Shown here: one piece after another, positions 1 through 13,031 of the stretch | Layout: each line of letters starts with the position of its first letter | Position numbering within the stretch: position 1 is the first letter of the stretch | Source of the DNA: Chiridota heheva | Lineage: Eukaryota; Echinodermata; Holothuroidea; Apodida; Chiridotidae | NCBI GenBank assembly: GCA_020152595.1 | Contig: JAIGNY010001912.1 | Span: forward strand, 1,796,001 to 1,860,000 | Reading direction: 5' to 3' | DNA: 64,000 nucleotides | Notes under the pieces: model-generated | What the model was told of the DNA's origin: nothing | The model's input: the letters and a program-made list of their open reading frames with translations, nothing else | Databases searched by the model: none | Translations under genes and position numbers: made by a program

Positions 1-804
1 GCGGAATTTCATGTATTGTTAAGAGCGTTTTACGATTTTTTTTTAAGGTTGTCTTTTTTTTTTCTTTCCTTCAAATGTTGACCAATTATTGTTACTGTTT
101 TTCTCCGATTTTTAACCCTGCACCTGGAAACAAACTAAAGTAGGTGCAGAGAACGTGACGTCATTCGCCCTACACTACGTATAGGCCGAAGGCCGAGAGA
201 AGAAACTTTACAATATATCGTGGTGCGTTTATGGACGCCATACTTGTTCCAGCATGGTCAACTATGCGACCGGTGGACAGTGCATGCGTAACGAGCCGAG
301 TGACTGAGTGATAACGGGCGTAGAAAATGACAAGATACGATAGAGAGCCATTTTTTTAAATGTTTTTCATTCCACTGAAAATTACTGTTTCAACATTTCC
401 GTTTAGAGTAAATGGCGTTGTGCAGACATGAAAACCAGCCAAGTTTCTTTTCAAGATTTTTTTTTCCGAGGACGGGAACCATTCATATCATTAAGAACAA
501 AAATCATAAATTACAGAATTAACGTTGAATCATACATTTTGTCACTAACTTGCGTTGTTCCAGTTTTGCGAGATAATTTAAAATTAAATTGGCCTAACTT
601 TCAGACGTTGGCATGATTTCACTATAGAATGCGTCTGTTTATACTCGGTATACATGGGGTTCTGGCGTATGTATGAAGAATTTGAATCGATTTTTACCAA
701 ATCTCGCACATACCGCATCGCTAGTCATTAACAAATTTCGAGGTAGGCTAAGGCTAACGTTAGACGTATGCTATTGGGGATATTTCCACCACGGGCGGCG
801 GGCG

Positions 805-1425
805 TAGGCCCACTACTGTAGGCCCACTACTGTAGGCCCACTACTGTAGGCCCACTACTGTAGGCCCACTACTGTAGGCCCACTACTGTAGGCCCACTAC
901 TGTAGGCCCACTACTGTAGGCCCACTACTGTAGGCCCACCACTGTAGGCCCACCACTGTAGGCCCACCACTGTAGGCCCACCACTGTAGGCCCACCACTG
1001 TAGGCCCACCACTGTAGGCCCACCACTGTAGGCCCACCACTGTAGGCCCACCACTGTAGGCCCACCACTGTAGGCCCACACTGCAGGCCCACACTGTAGG
1101 CCCACCACCACTGTAGGCCCACTACTGTGGGCCCACTACTGTAGGCCCACCACTGTGGGCCCACTACTGCAGGCCCCCACCACTGTAGGCCCACCCACTG
1201 TAGGCCCACTGTAGGCCCACTACTGTAGGCCCACACTGTAGGCCCACCACTGTAGGCCCACCACTGTAGGCTGTAGGCCCACCACTGTAGGCCCACACAG
1301 GCCCACTACTGTAGGCCCACCACTGTAGGCCCACCACCACTGTAGGCCCACCACTGTAGGCCCACTACTGTAGGCCCCAGGCCCACACTGTAGGCCCACC
1401 ACTGTAGGCCCACTACTGTAGGCCT
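805..1425. repeat. 14-bp minisatellite, consensus TAGGCCCACYACTG
   Basis: About 44 copies. The left part is homogeneous with TACTG units, the middle with CACTG units (from about 938). The right third (after about 1070) is a patchwork of shortened units of 8-13 bp, GGGCCC variants and CAC insertions. Because 14 is not a multiple of 3, all minus-strand frames stay open and yield spurious peptides built on WAYSGGPTVVGLQ. These are not genes. Confidence 0.97.
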
Positions 1426-2519
1426 AGGTTAAATGTCAATTTATACAAAAATGACAACTTTCTGGTCTAAGTGGAATAAATTAAATTAAAAAAATAATTG
1501 TTACCCTTAGGGGGTATTTTAAAATCCCTAAAGAAAATTCTTGAAAGGTACCTTAAATGAATCATAAAGGGAGACTAAGCAGTCATAAATATCGTTCATC
1601 TTAGCGTAGGCCTACATGGACTATCAATTTTGTCCTGAAGTTAACTAGATTTACCCTACAACTTTAACTGCCTAGTGCCACCCTGTCCTTGTCAAAAACT
1701 TAAATTATTTGTATGTTTTAACAAGGAATTCAAAAGTAACTTGAAAAATAAATAAATTTAAAAAAAAAAGGACATTAGCATTAAGATCCACTGCACTTAC
1801 TACACTTTCATCAACTTCACTTTACAAAGTTTGCTGATTTTAGGAAAAGGAAACAACACAATTTAATTCACTTCATAAATCATTTACGAAGTAATTACTA
1901 AAAGAGTGCATAGTTTTTAATAAATTTGCTATTAAGAATTAATTACCTCAGCATGGAATGACAAGTTATTACAATTTAAGTTTTTTAATGTCATGGTTAT
2001 ATGCAAGTTACTGTCACGCACCCAGTATATACAACTCACAGCAATGTTTTCTTTTTCATAGTAGAAAAATATCATTAATGCATATTTCACTTGTTTATAT
2101 TTTTGTTAAACTATCATTATGATATAGCCAATTACTTTTATTAAGCCTAGCTGTCTTAGCAAAGTTTAAATACATTGCTTTAAAGCTAAAACTGCTCATT
2201 AAAGCAAATCTTAAAATAAAAATATTTCTAAGTGTTTTACATTAAACATTAACAGCTATTTGATAGTTCTTTTCAAAAAGATGTTCAAAAACAAATTTTA
2301 AAAATATTTGACACATTGAAAGACGAGCAGCACTTAAATCAGAGAGCCTTTAATTAATATTGCACATTTCATCAGGCTGACAATTGGTTAATTCAGTGAA
2401 TACAATCATTTCAGTAACTTAAGTTTAACTTGTTAATAGAAAACAGGTAGGCCTGCAGCTATTGAAACAAATATGTTGTAAGTGAAATTTACACTTGCTA
2501 TAAAATAACAGTTCATTTA

Positions 2520-2558
2520 TTCAGGGAGTTGCCAGTAGAAAATGACAACTCCCTGATT
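2520..2558. repeat. Hairpin CAGGGAGTTG...CAACTCCCTG
   Basis: An 11-bp perfect inverted repeat (TCAGGGAGTTG / CAACTCCCTGA) around a 14-nt loop, flanked on both sides by ATTTAT offset by one base. A similar hairpin sits at 20565-20597. It may be a minimal remnant of a small inverted-repeat element. Confidence 0.6.
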
Positions 2559-4263
2559 TATATCATTATGATATATTCAAGATTATAACGAAATAAGTGT
2601 AATTTTTTTTCCATATGGCTCCAAACTTTACTGGTCAAGATGTCAAATGAGTGTCAATGGTGACAGAAAGATTTTTGCTAACAAGCATTATGATATAGAC
2701 TTTGATACTGATACTTTTTCTCCTATATTATTATGACATCAACCTTGGCCTAGATGTTTCTCAATTAATTTTCTTTTTAATGGTAGGCCTATAAAATCTG
2801 TTTGATATTGTAGTTCAACTTTAAAACAATTGATTCAATAAAATAACCCCAATGCAAATTAGCTGTTAAGCTTAGCCCAAACATAATGCTATACATGTTT
2901 TGATTTTGATTTCATTTACAATTTCACAAATATTTGTATACCTTTATATATATCGGCCCATTATTTTTCAAACTTTTTGCATTTAAACAACCTGTTAAAT
3001 CTAAAGGTTATTTTTTACATTGTTCCATATTGGATAATAAGTTGTAATGTGTTGTGTACAGTATTCAAACTCAATCCAATGGGTCATACATAGGCATACA
3101 ATATGTGATATAGAGACTACCAATAGGTGTGTGTTTGCAAAGGCATCTTTATTTGGAATAAATCAAATTTTATTAACTATATACTGTACAATAATAACAC
3201 GTTTTCAAAGTTGTTGCCTGCATTGAGAATTACAACAAACATTTAAAAAAAGGTTGATGGCCACTGTTATCAAAAGAAACGTTGAGTATTACTTGGCATG
3301 AAATTAATTAGGGGCAACATGTAAAAGCTACAACATAGTGCATTTGTTGCGCATACTTTTTTTTAATGAATGTATTTTAGTTTAAATCAGTATGTATTTT
3401 GGCAATCATGTCTGTTTTTTGCAGAAAAAGGCCAAGCTTGAGAAATTGTTTGTGTCGAGTAACCCATCATGTTTTAACAATGTGCATCGGTAGGTAGGCA
3501 ACAATTTTTTGTAAAGGATGGCCTAATCTCTATAAGAAATACATTATGAGATCTTCACATACATTCGGTATTTGACTGAATATAATTACTGAAGGGTAAA
3601 ATTGTAATGACTATGTAATGAACATGTATGTAATGTATGTATTTACATGCTAAATTATAAACAGGGTTTTGCATGTAGACTTTAGTTTTGATGATATTCT
3701 ATGAAGATCATTTCAGGTACTAAAACTAGTATAAAAACAGACTAATGTTTACAGACATAATTTTTTCTGCAGATGTTCACCATGTTTGAAGAAATTTTAT
3801 TCTATCTTCATTTGGTAATTCTTTGTGAAGGCAAATTAACTTATTGAAGGTATATGTACTTTTAATTTGCTCACATGCATTTCTAACAGCTATTATTTAG
3901 CACAAACAAACATAGGCTTTTCATATGGAGCTCTACATTTACACTTTACATATTACTTGCCTGTACTACTTTTCTATATTACACTTGTATAACAGCCTAA
4001 CAGGTAACTATATGTGTGTAAAGCAATACCTCATACTTGTGGTTAACTGTGATGGATAATATCTATTAGACAGCTAAAGATTTTAATTAAACATCTAAAG
4101 AAAACATCCAGCATCCAGTAGACATCAAGTAGATAAGATCAATTTTTTCAGGTTTAAAAAGGTGTCAGGTAGACATCTGAGGTAGATGCACATAAGAGTA
4201 GCAAATATTTGTCAGGTTTAACAATATAATGTAAGGTTTACATCTAAAGTAGATGTATACATG

Positions 4264-4554
<291 letters not shown>

Positions 4555-5234
4555 GTGAAAAATAGTTGTCAGGTTTGCCCACCATATTTTAGTATGTGAG
4601 TATGTGAAAAGGAATCATACTGGGAATAATTCAATTTGTATCTCTTTACCTCATTAGCAGCTTAAAGGCATATGGTTGTGTATAGGCAAAAATAACTAAA
4701 TTAAGATATAAACTATCATAGTAGCAAAACATTTTATCAAATTTGGTTAAACATTGGATAAAACTCAGGCCTCAATTTGTAAACTTTATGCAAATTTTGT
4801 GATAAAGACCTACTACAGGCCAGGACGACCTGACGTTTTTTTTTTGTGGTAAATCCTTTGCAACTTAAATATCTTTCATAATTCATTGAAGTGGTGCTTA
4901 AAATTTTGAACTCTTGAAAATTTGAGTAAAATATTTTAGTGCTAAGAACTAAGAGTACGGTACCAACTTAGGACATGCAGTGCGGTGATTATCAAGAGAT
5001 GAAGCTTTTTTTGCGAAAGAAAGAGGGATAAATAATACTACGTCGAATATATTTGCTCCCTGCTCTGAGTGAACGGCGTTGATGGTTTTAAGATTTAGCG
5101 AAAAGTCGTAGGATACTAAGATAACAAAAAATTATAAAGCAAAATGAAATGCATAAAGAGAAGAAAATGCCTTAGTCTTAGCTGCATTAACTTCGGAAGC
5201 CCAATATCCGACTATGCTACTCAAACAGTCATAA

Positions 5235-5665
5235 TATGCGCTAGGCCTAACGTTAGTACATCAGGCATAGGGCCTATGGCCTTGTTGCATAAGTTTAATT
5301 TCCTGGACAGACATATCCAGATTGAGGAGGTCGGACATCCGGGAATGTTGAGGTGCACGGCGACGTAACAATGCTTTTTTAACAATCTCGAACTTCAGTA
5401 AAAGGGGAAAACAAACAGTCAGTTATCATTGCAGTCAATGGGAGGAAAACCTATTTTTTGTCATTTTTCAACAAATACTGTACAGAATGTATTTTTTTCT
5501 TCTCACAAATATAGTTTCCAACATATATGAGTACCGTTAATTTTCGCTGACTGGATAAGGCGACACAAGTATTCTGAAAAATATCCTATTGACTGTAATA
5601 ATAAAATTTCCCCTTCAACTTGGCAAAACCGTACTGAGTCCGTACACAGTTACGTCGAAGCGACC
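5235..5665 (+). repeat. About 430-bp dispersed repeat, copy A
   Basis: The segment from AGGCCTAACGTTAG to ACAGTTACGTCGA recurs in inverted orientation at about 21373-21790. Shared blocks include GGTCGGACATCCGGGAAT, GGTGCACGGCGA, AAACAAACAGTCAGTTAT and GACACAAGTATTC. Copy A lies inside the 6.3 kb element. No coding frame is conserved between the copies. Confidence 0.75.
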
Positions 5666-6488
5666 ACCTCAATATGCCTACAGCTAAGGTTAAAAACCTT
5701 TATTTAATTATTAGTCAATAATTATAAAAAAATAACCGACGTCAATGAGGTTTCACTGTGACTGATTTGGAAAGGTTCGCCTAAGTGGATAGTTAGCTTC
5801 AATTCTGTTCACAATTTCAAGGTCAACATTGATAACTTCTTTCGTTTTTTCTTTTTGTGGTGGTGGTGTGGTGTTAGTTTGGGCTCTTTATGGGGTGACT
5901 AATCCTTCTTAACCTGTAATCTTGTTATGATTTATGTCAGAGCCGTTACACTAAGGTCTGTGCCAAATCTTTTATAAATAATTTCACAATCACCAAATTG
6001 TATCAATCATTGGTCAGTACTATTTTGCGCACTAATTTCTGATCAAATTGAAGTGTTTCGTTTGAATTTATTCATTAAATAATCAAAATAAAACATGATA
6101 CGTGTATTTAGTGATCAATCCAAGTTATTTTCGAGTAGAATTGTTACATACGCATTGTTTCTTCCCGCAATACGCGTACTAGTCGCAAACAAATGCATGT
6201 TAAATTGAGTTAAAACATAAAGGGCATTAAATGAAATTTTATCCAAAAAAATAATGCAATTTAAAATCATAAAGTATGCAATTTTAGACTCGTATACCAA
6301 TTTCTACGAAATCAATCATTCACTTAAATGTATACCGTGCTCTTCAAAGCTTGTACGAAAAAAGCACGCTGGTACAAGTATGGCGTTCATAAACGCATCA
6401 CGTTTTCCCCACACTGTATGTATAGGAAGTTTCATCTCTCAGCTTCCGGCCTATACGTAGTATAGGGCGAATGACGTCACGCTCACTG

Positions 6489-6841
6489 GTAGGTGTGTTT
6501 AATTTTTCAGTGAGAAGAAAGTTGATTTTGATATCGAAAATAAAGTCTCCCAGAAAAATCTGGGAACTATTTTCGAGACGTGTTAAATCCCATTGACTTT
6601 AAATTAGTGTGTGGCGCCACTTTTTTATTGAACATGAGCACACCCAATTCGGTAGATTTGGATATATGCCCAATTTGGGTATGTGGACGCGTACTAGTCA
6701 GGTCCACTTATTTTTATTAAAATATTGTGGATACGGATTCACTTGGACCAATTGGTGATGAATGGGTGAGACAAATTCATTTAGACTTGCACTTGTGGAT
6801 GATCTTCATGCCGCTGGTGCTATTTATCTAGTTATTATACA
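6489..6841. other. Gap between two transposons
   Basis: About 350 bp of unique-looking sequence with no reading frame or motif I can name. It begins with the right copy of GTAGGTG. Confidence 0.5.
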
Positions 6842-7135
6842 CATTGGCGTAGGCAGGTTTTTTGTTTGGGAGGGGGGGGGGGGGGCTACTCATCGGTATG
6901 ATTTTTAACCCGTGACAGTATCTAAGCGGAGCGCCACCATGGGTTGGCGCGTAGCGTTCAGAGAAATTTTTCCAATAAATGCTGCCTATAGATTGCCGGA
7001 AATGGCACTTCCTAGGCCAAAAACTTGCAAATTTGAGGCTGTATTTCTTTGAATGTTCACAATTTTGCCAGAATTTTGCTGTTAATATGGGATTGGGGGG
7101 GGGGGGGCGTGGATCCCCCTCTGGCTACGCCAGTG
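6842..7135 (-). mobile_element. 294-bp internally deleted hAT element (MITE)
   Basis: The left end CATTGGCGTAGGCAGG and about 240 bp inward match the right end of the 3.0 kb hAT at 9904-12921. The last about 55 bp, ending GGCTACGCCAGTG, match its left end. The element is therefore the two ends of that transposon joined, in reverse orientation. Flanking octamers ATTATACA (6834-6841) and ACTATACA (7136-7143) agree at 7 of 8 positions, the usual hAT duplication size. A G-run of about 15 bases lies near the left end. Confidence 0.85.
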
Positions 7136-7289
7136 ACTATACACATCTCTCAGTACGGGTGGACTTAGGAATGCCGTCCTCGGACGGCCATCCATTATCA
7201 CCAACGGTACCCATACTATACAGCTATAACACGGCTGGCATGAGTCCGACGGTACTACGGGAAGTACTACCATTTATCATCAAACTTAT

Positions 7290-8060
7290 ACTTGTTATGT
7301 AAATTTTAGGACGGCGCGTATATCTAATTGATAATACAAGCCAGGAAATAATAAGCGACAGGCGTGCAAAAGACGACGTACGCAAAGCAGAAGCGTTTGA
7401 GAAAGTGGTTGAGTATCTGAAGGGAAAATGAAAACGAACAAAAATCTTTATCCCGAATTCGTTGCAAAAATTGCAACATACCATATAGAACAAAATATAT
7501 GAAAATTAAACTTCAAGAATACGTTGGAAGTTCACTTCTGATATCTGAAGATGAAGGGAAAGCAAGTGTACTCCCATTCAGCAAAACAGCTTACTAATAT
7601 TGAAATAATTTTATAATCGCCCATAGAATCAAAATGTTGATACAGAAAAAGAATGGGTGATCGAAACACCTGCAAAGCTAATACTGAATAATATCAAGAA
7701 CATCAATTCGTCACCTCAGTATGCATCGCCGTCAGACATAGCATCAATCAGAGAAAACCTCTGATATATTCACAAAGCCTTGTAATTTATTGCAGATAAC
7801 GTTGATCACAACTTCGCACCATTGGTGGCCATGGTACATTTCACGGAATGGGGATAATTGCCGCGATGACGCCGGGATCCACTAGTCTCAGACAATTCCC
7901 AATTATCACAACGAAAGTCTCTGAAGTCCTATCTTTGGCAAAAATCAAGATTCACTTTCATAAACTACTGAAAGATGACTTCAAATCCACGATGGAATTT
8001 CAGAAACTTCAACTACAAACAGAAAAAGAATCAACATCAAGGATATATCTCTTATAGAAA
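7290..8060 (+). pseudogene. Decayed fragment of an Academ-like transposon gene
   Basis: Read with frame changes, this stretch gives recognisable pieces of a multicopy invertebrate transposon protein: an EAFEKVVEYLKG segment near 7385-7430, LQEYVGSSLLISEDEGKA near 7510-7565, ADNVDH near 7795, then FHG near 7840 and MGIIAAMTPGSTS from 7848. The pattern ADNVDHN..TLDGH.TFHGMG..A..TPG is characteristic of that family. Several stops and frameshifts break it. It differs from the minus-strand copy at 15-20 kb, so it is a separate subfamily. No inverted repeats were found around it. Confidence 0.5.
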
Positions 8061-9895
8061 ATGATGATGCCATTGAGACCTAAATTAGTGTACACAATTA
8101 TATAATCCGAAAAATCAAGATATGCTCGTTGTATTCATACATTTCCTCCACCAAATTTATGAATGAAGAAAAATTCCCTGTTCCGGAAAACTGTTATCAC
8201 TTATTATTAAATTACTTGATTTTTTTCAAATCTGGTTCTAAAATTTCCCGGTTTTTCCAAATCATGAACTTAGCTTTTGTTGTTTCCCAACCATATTTTT
8301 AAAAAAATCCGATTTTTTAAGTCATTAATATCGAATTTTCCGATTGTTTTAAATTTTTCTTGATTTAACTTCCAGATTTTTCGGTATTATGGCCTTAAAT
8401 TATCCGTTTTTTTCGATGTTTCCAAATAATTATAAAAAACTTAATTATTCCAAAAAAATGATACTACTTTTCCCATTTATCTTAATCGTTATATTGAACA
8501 TGTTAAACTTCCTAATTTATTCCGAAGAATGATATTATATTTCCTAATTTATCCAAAACATGACATAATTATATCAATTTTTTTTTTTCTTTGTCGAGAA
8601 ATCATCTTAAGCTTTCCAGTATTTCCAGAACATGTCCCTGTATAATTTCCCTGATTGTTCAACTTCGTCATCATGCATGTAGGGGTGAATCCAAGAATTT
8701 TTTGAAAGGAGGGTTTCGGCAAGGGCACATAGCCCACGGATAATGACCAGTAGTGTCACTAGGATTTTTGTTTGGGAGAAGGAGTACATCAACAGCGTAG
8801 GAATAGAAGCATGGGGCGAAAATCCACCCTGACCGGATGTTTTTTCTCAAAAATTCAAAAAAATGAGCTTTATAAAAATAAAAAAAAATCGGTTTATTTG
8901 CTCAAAATTTCGGACATTTCTTCAAAGATCTTAACAAATTGAATATTTTGGGCTGCATATTCGAAAAATTTTGGTAAAAAGTTCTGCTTTTCGGAAATTT
9001 CACTAATGCTGTTCCACTGCACTGGCTGACTGACTGGGCACAGCAACTTTTCGAACATTGGTCGTGAGAGTCTTCGAACAGACAGCAATGGCAACTCCCT
9101 GCTTAGAGATGCCTTGCGTAACAACATCGCACATGTGGACATCATGTGCCTTACTAGCAATCTCACATAAAATTGTGACATGTTGATGATAACAAATTTT
9201 CAGATATATTAGCACAAAATGGGTGACATAGGTCAGAGCCGTGGGCAGCGTGGGGCATTGGAGCCGTACCCCTCCCTATGTGTGAAGTCAAACTGACAAT
9301 AATATTTGTGTGGTGAAATATTTAAGTAGGCTGGTAGGACAATTTTCAATTCATATTCGTGCTAGATTTTTAAATGCACTTTTGGCTCAAACTTTCGCCC
9401 CAAATTTGGTAAAAATGCACAAATTTGGGTAAAAGTCACCCAAAGTTTGTTTAAAATACTACAAATGAGGCTAAAAATTAGATTTATTTAAACATTTGCC
9501 TAAATTTTGCTAAAAGTCGGAGAAATGGCCCAATTTTTTGTTTAAAAATGGCCTTAATGTGGTTACAAATTCGTCACAGTCCATTCATTATATCAAATTG
9601 GTAGTTATTCACTTTTTTCGGTTTGTTCGATATCAGTTAATATTGGTAACATATTATTTATTTAGACGGAAGTCAGATTAAAAAGTCATAGTTTCGGATA
9701 CTTTTTGCCACCAAAGCTAGATCCACCACTTCCTACAAGAAGCCCATGGTAAAGCTCCGGAAACTTGTGATTTTTAGCTTTGGATCAGCTCATTTTGAAA
9801 AGAGAATCACATACAGACAGTATCAAAGTCTAGACATTCAATATGGTTTTTTGTGGTAGGTTTCAGGTGGGCGCAAGAAACAGGGGATAGGTTGG
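8061..9895. other. Non-coding AT-rich stretch with degenerate T-rich repeats
   Basis: Positions about 8200-8640 and 9390-9560 contain an irregularly repeated phrase of TTTCC.AAATTTT.. type, like that at 56.6-57.5 kb. A TIR-like TAGGGGTGAATCCAAG occurs near 8680. No gene is recognised. Confidence 0.4.
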
Positions 9896-10321
9896 GCACG
9901 GCACACTGGCGTAGCCAGAGGGGGGGGGGCCACGGGGGCCATGCCCCCCCCCAATCCCATATTTACAAAAATTAAATTACACCTATATGCCTATGTATCG
10001 AACAGATGCGCATACATGAAATGCGAATCTCCCTGCATTCCCTGTAATGTAAATTCGTTGTATCCCTGTAAAACAAAACAAAAAATAATTCAAATTTTTA
10101 AATGAAATTTTGACGCAATTTTTAATTTGTCAAGAGCCGTGAACTTGCCAAGCCTGTTCTTACGCGATGACGATGGAAGATGGCGCCATTCTGCTACTGC
10201 TTTGCGATAACAAAGTACTACAAGTGCCCCATTATTTTGCTCAAAACTTTCCACAAATAGAAATCAATTTGTCTAAACTCTGAAGGCGGTAATTAAGTTC
10301 GGTTGAACTTGAATTTTGAAA

Positions 10322-12342
10322 ATGTCACTTTTCCCATATGGTTTTTCAAAAAGGAAAAGGGAAAACACAGATGAAGGTAATGTATGCCCAGTCCAGTAAA
10401 TATATTAATGATATGTATACATAAGTGACCATTTGTTGTTCTTCTATCGTCTTTAATATAGGCTTAGTTCCACGAGTTTTATAAAACTATTTGTCATCGT
10501 CTGTGTGGGTGAAGCAAAAACACATTTTTTATATATGTTTACAGTCCAGAAAAATAGGATGGCGGGAACAGAAAATGACGGAAATTTTAGGGTTACTTCG
10601 TTTTCGATTTCGTAGTGGGGATTTACTTTTGAAGGACCATATAAAAACTTCCCATGCTAATGCAACCTACCTATCATCCTTGATTCAAAATGAACCTATT
10701 TGCGTTGCTGGTGACATGATTAGGGAAAGTGTTGTTGCTAACATCAAAAAAGCACAGTTTTGGTCTATCATAGCTGATGAAACATTGGATCGCCAAAAAA
10801 GGGAACAACTGGCAATTGTTATAAGATATGTTTCACCTAGCGATTCTGGAGTTTGGAGATTGCATGAGGACACGGTAATGGTATTGGACTTAATTTCTGA
10901 CATCAAATCTAATAATCCTGGTGAAATTGAGCATAATGAAACCAAGTTGAGTGGCAAAGCTATTGGAGAAACGTTGCTAAGAAAGATTTGTGAGCTCGGT
11001 TTGAATCTGTCTCTTTGTGTGGGACAAGGCTATGATGGGGCAGGAGCCATGGCCAGTGAACGGGTTGGTGCTTCAGCAACAATAAAAAAGGCAGCTCCAT
11101 TGGCCTTTTATTTTCATTGCGCCATGCACTGCCTAAATTTGAGTGCTTCCGCAATGTTGTGCGAGAAATTTTATCGACTTTTTGAGCAAGTGCAAAAAAA
11201 ACGGATCTGTTGAAGAGCCTCATAGAAAGTGACTGGTATTTCCATGACCAAGAAGCACCTGATTACGTTGTGCGAAACACGTTCTGTGGAACAACACACA
11301 GCAGTTGTAACGTTTATGCAACTTTTGAAATATACACTAGATGCCTTATCGGAAATCAAATGCTGGGCATCACCTTGCGACAGAAACAAAGCAGAAAGCC
11401 TTGAAAAATTGGTGTGCAACTCAGAATTTGCAGTTGCTTCAGTCATTTTGGAGGAACTGTCAGGATTGATGCTTATAGTTTCCTGAGTCTTACAAACAGT
11501 GGGGGGAAATTTATCCCAAGCGTTAGCCTTAGTAAACCGTCTCTAGTCTGTTCTCAAAGAATTGCGAAGTGAAGGGGAGTTTCATGACCTGTATCAAAAG
11601 GCAGAATCAGTCGCACAAGATGTGATAGAGGTGAAACTGCGAAAACCACGCATTGCAGCTAGAGGCTCATATCGACCAAATGCTCAAACATCGGACAACA
11701 CCACCGAAGGCTATTACAGAGTCAAGTTTTTTTATCCAGCCATAGACTCCATTATTGGAGACCTCAAGCACAGATTTGGACCACATCAACAACACCTTTT
11801 TTTATCCAGCCATAGACTCCATTATTGGAGACCTCAAGCACAGATTTGGACCACATCAACAACAGATTATGAAACTTAACTACCTTGTACCAAATTGTAT
11901 GGAATTCGCCAAACAAGCTGACGGTGAGAGGCAGTGGAATGAAATGATTTAACTCCTGCTATTGAGGTGTATGCAAGTTTGATCAGAGATCCTTTCATGA
12001 TTGTTAAGGGCGAATACATGTTATGGAGGAAGAAATGGGAAAATGTTCCTGTCAAGTCCCGACCATCTTCATCCGTCTGTGCCCTGGATCATTGCTCTGA
12101 AATGTTTCCTAACATATCACTGTTGCTCCAGTTGCTGGCAACTTTGCCAGTGACTTCTGCACAGGCCGAGAGAGTCTTTTCAAAAATGAAAAGAACCCTT
12201 ACAGCTATTCGGTCAACAATGACGGAAGCCTGACTGGGGGCACTTATTCTATTACAAATTCATAGGGCCCATTGCCCAGACGTGGAATCAGTCACCGACA
12301 GATTTGCCATAACATCAGCACGGCGGTTGAATCTAAAATTAT
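10322..12342 (+). pseudogene. hAT transposase (DUF4371/ZMYM1-like), disrupted
   Basis: A first exon may start at ATG 10322 (MSLFPYGFSKRKREN) and end at a GTAATG donor near 10378; an acceptor TTTACAG ends near 10545. The main frame (to 11213) carries ADETLD, EQLAIVIRYVS, VGQGYDGAGAM and FHCAMHCLNLS, hallmarks of DUF4371-type hAT transposases. It continues after a frameshift with LCETRSVEQH, where the family has ETRW; here W is S. The C-terminal dimerisation segment (LPVTSAQAERVFSKMKRT) is clear near 12140-12200. Lesions are a frameshift near 11200, a stop near 11484, a 71-bp tandem duplication at 11727-11868, a stop at 11950, and TGA at 12231 where the family has arginine (MTEAR), consistent with CGA to TGA. 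In vivo it would cut and paste the element; this copy cannot. Confidence 0.85.
11727..11868 (+). repeat. 71-bp tandem duplication inside the hAT transposase
   Basis: The segment TTTATCCAGCCATAGACTCC... through CACATCAACAACA occurs twice with a 71-bp period and almost no differences, so it is recent. As 71 is not a multiple of 3, it shifts the frame. Confidence 0.93.
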
Positions 12343-13015
12343 GATTTGGTAAGTTTAATTGTCAAATCTTACTTCCAACCTTTCGACTCCAAGTAACAAG
12401 TAAGTACAATGCCACCTCACTCAACCCCTCATTTTTCAATATTCTGGAGTCAAAAATATTGGCCAGGTGTGCAAGTGTGATCAATGATCCTCTGTTTGCT
12501 TTACAAATATCTTCTTTTGACATGTACTACCCCCCTTCCCCCATAAAAACTCGGGAGGCATCAACCCAAACTGCCCCTATATCGCTACGCAATAGAGTTT
12601 GAATAAATTGTACTTCGGCAAGTATGTGGCGGGGGCAGGTGGCACAGTTCCCCCAATTGTTTTGGCAACCAAGAATTTGGGCAAAATGTACAGCAAAATT
12701 CTGGCAAAATTGTGAACAATAAAAAAAAACCAGCCTCAAATTTGCAAGTTTTTGGCCTGGGAAGTGCCATTTTCGGCAATCTATAGGCAGCATTTATTGG
12801 AAAAATTTCGTGGAACGCTACGCGCCAACCCATGGTGGCGCTCCGCTTAGATACTGTCACGGGTCAAAATTCATACCAATGAGTAGCCCCCCCCCAAACA
12901 AAAAACCTGCCTACGCCAATGGCACGGCATAATGACAAACATACAAGGGCACATTTTAGGTCAAATTGGGGCACCTTGCCACCGATTGCAGAGTGAACAA
13001 CCCCGGCATCCCACC

Positions 13016-13031
13016 GTCTGGATCCGCCCCT
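13016..13031 (-). mobile_element. Isolated hAT-type terminus
   Basis: CTGGATCCGCCCCTGG is the reverse complement of a common hAT end (CAGGGGCGGATCCAG). No convincing partner end or target duplication was found, so it is probably a fragment. Confidence 0.35.

Larger units (their letters stand above)
9904..12921 (+). mobile_element. hAT DNA transposon, 3.0 kb, inactive
   Basis: Ends are CACTGGCGTAGCCAG (left) and CTGCCTACGCCAATG (right), imperfect inverted repeats. The flanking octamers are identical: GCACGGCA at 9896-9903 and 12922-12929, the 8-bp duplication typical of hAT. Inside is a plus-strand transposase pseudogene. The right about 240 bp and left about 55 bp also make up the 294-bp element at 6842-7135. 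G/C runs lie just inside both ends. Confidence 0.92.

Noticed and set aside
897-1402. Overlapping minus-strand reading frames rich in W, Y, G and P
   Set aside because: They are translations of the 14-bp minisatellite in successive frames; no unique sequence is coded.
805-1425. CRISPR array
   Set aside because: Units are contiguous with no spacers of constant length, in an animal genome; it is a minisatellite.
5144-5368. 74-codon frame as a small gene
   Set aside because: It overlaps the 430-bp dispersed repeat and the frame is not conserved in the second copy at 21.4-21.8 kb.
8680-13031. A larger hAT element (TAGGGGTGAATCC...GGATCCGCCCCTG) enclosing the 3.0 kb one
   Set aside because: The flanking octamers do not match and the left end is poor, so pairing these ends is not supported.
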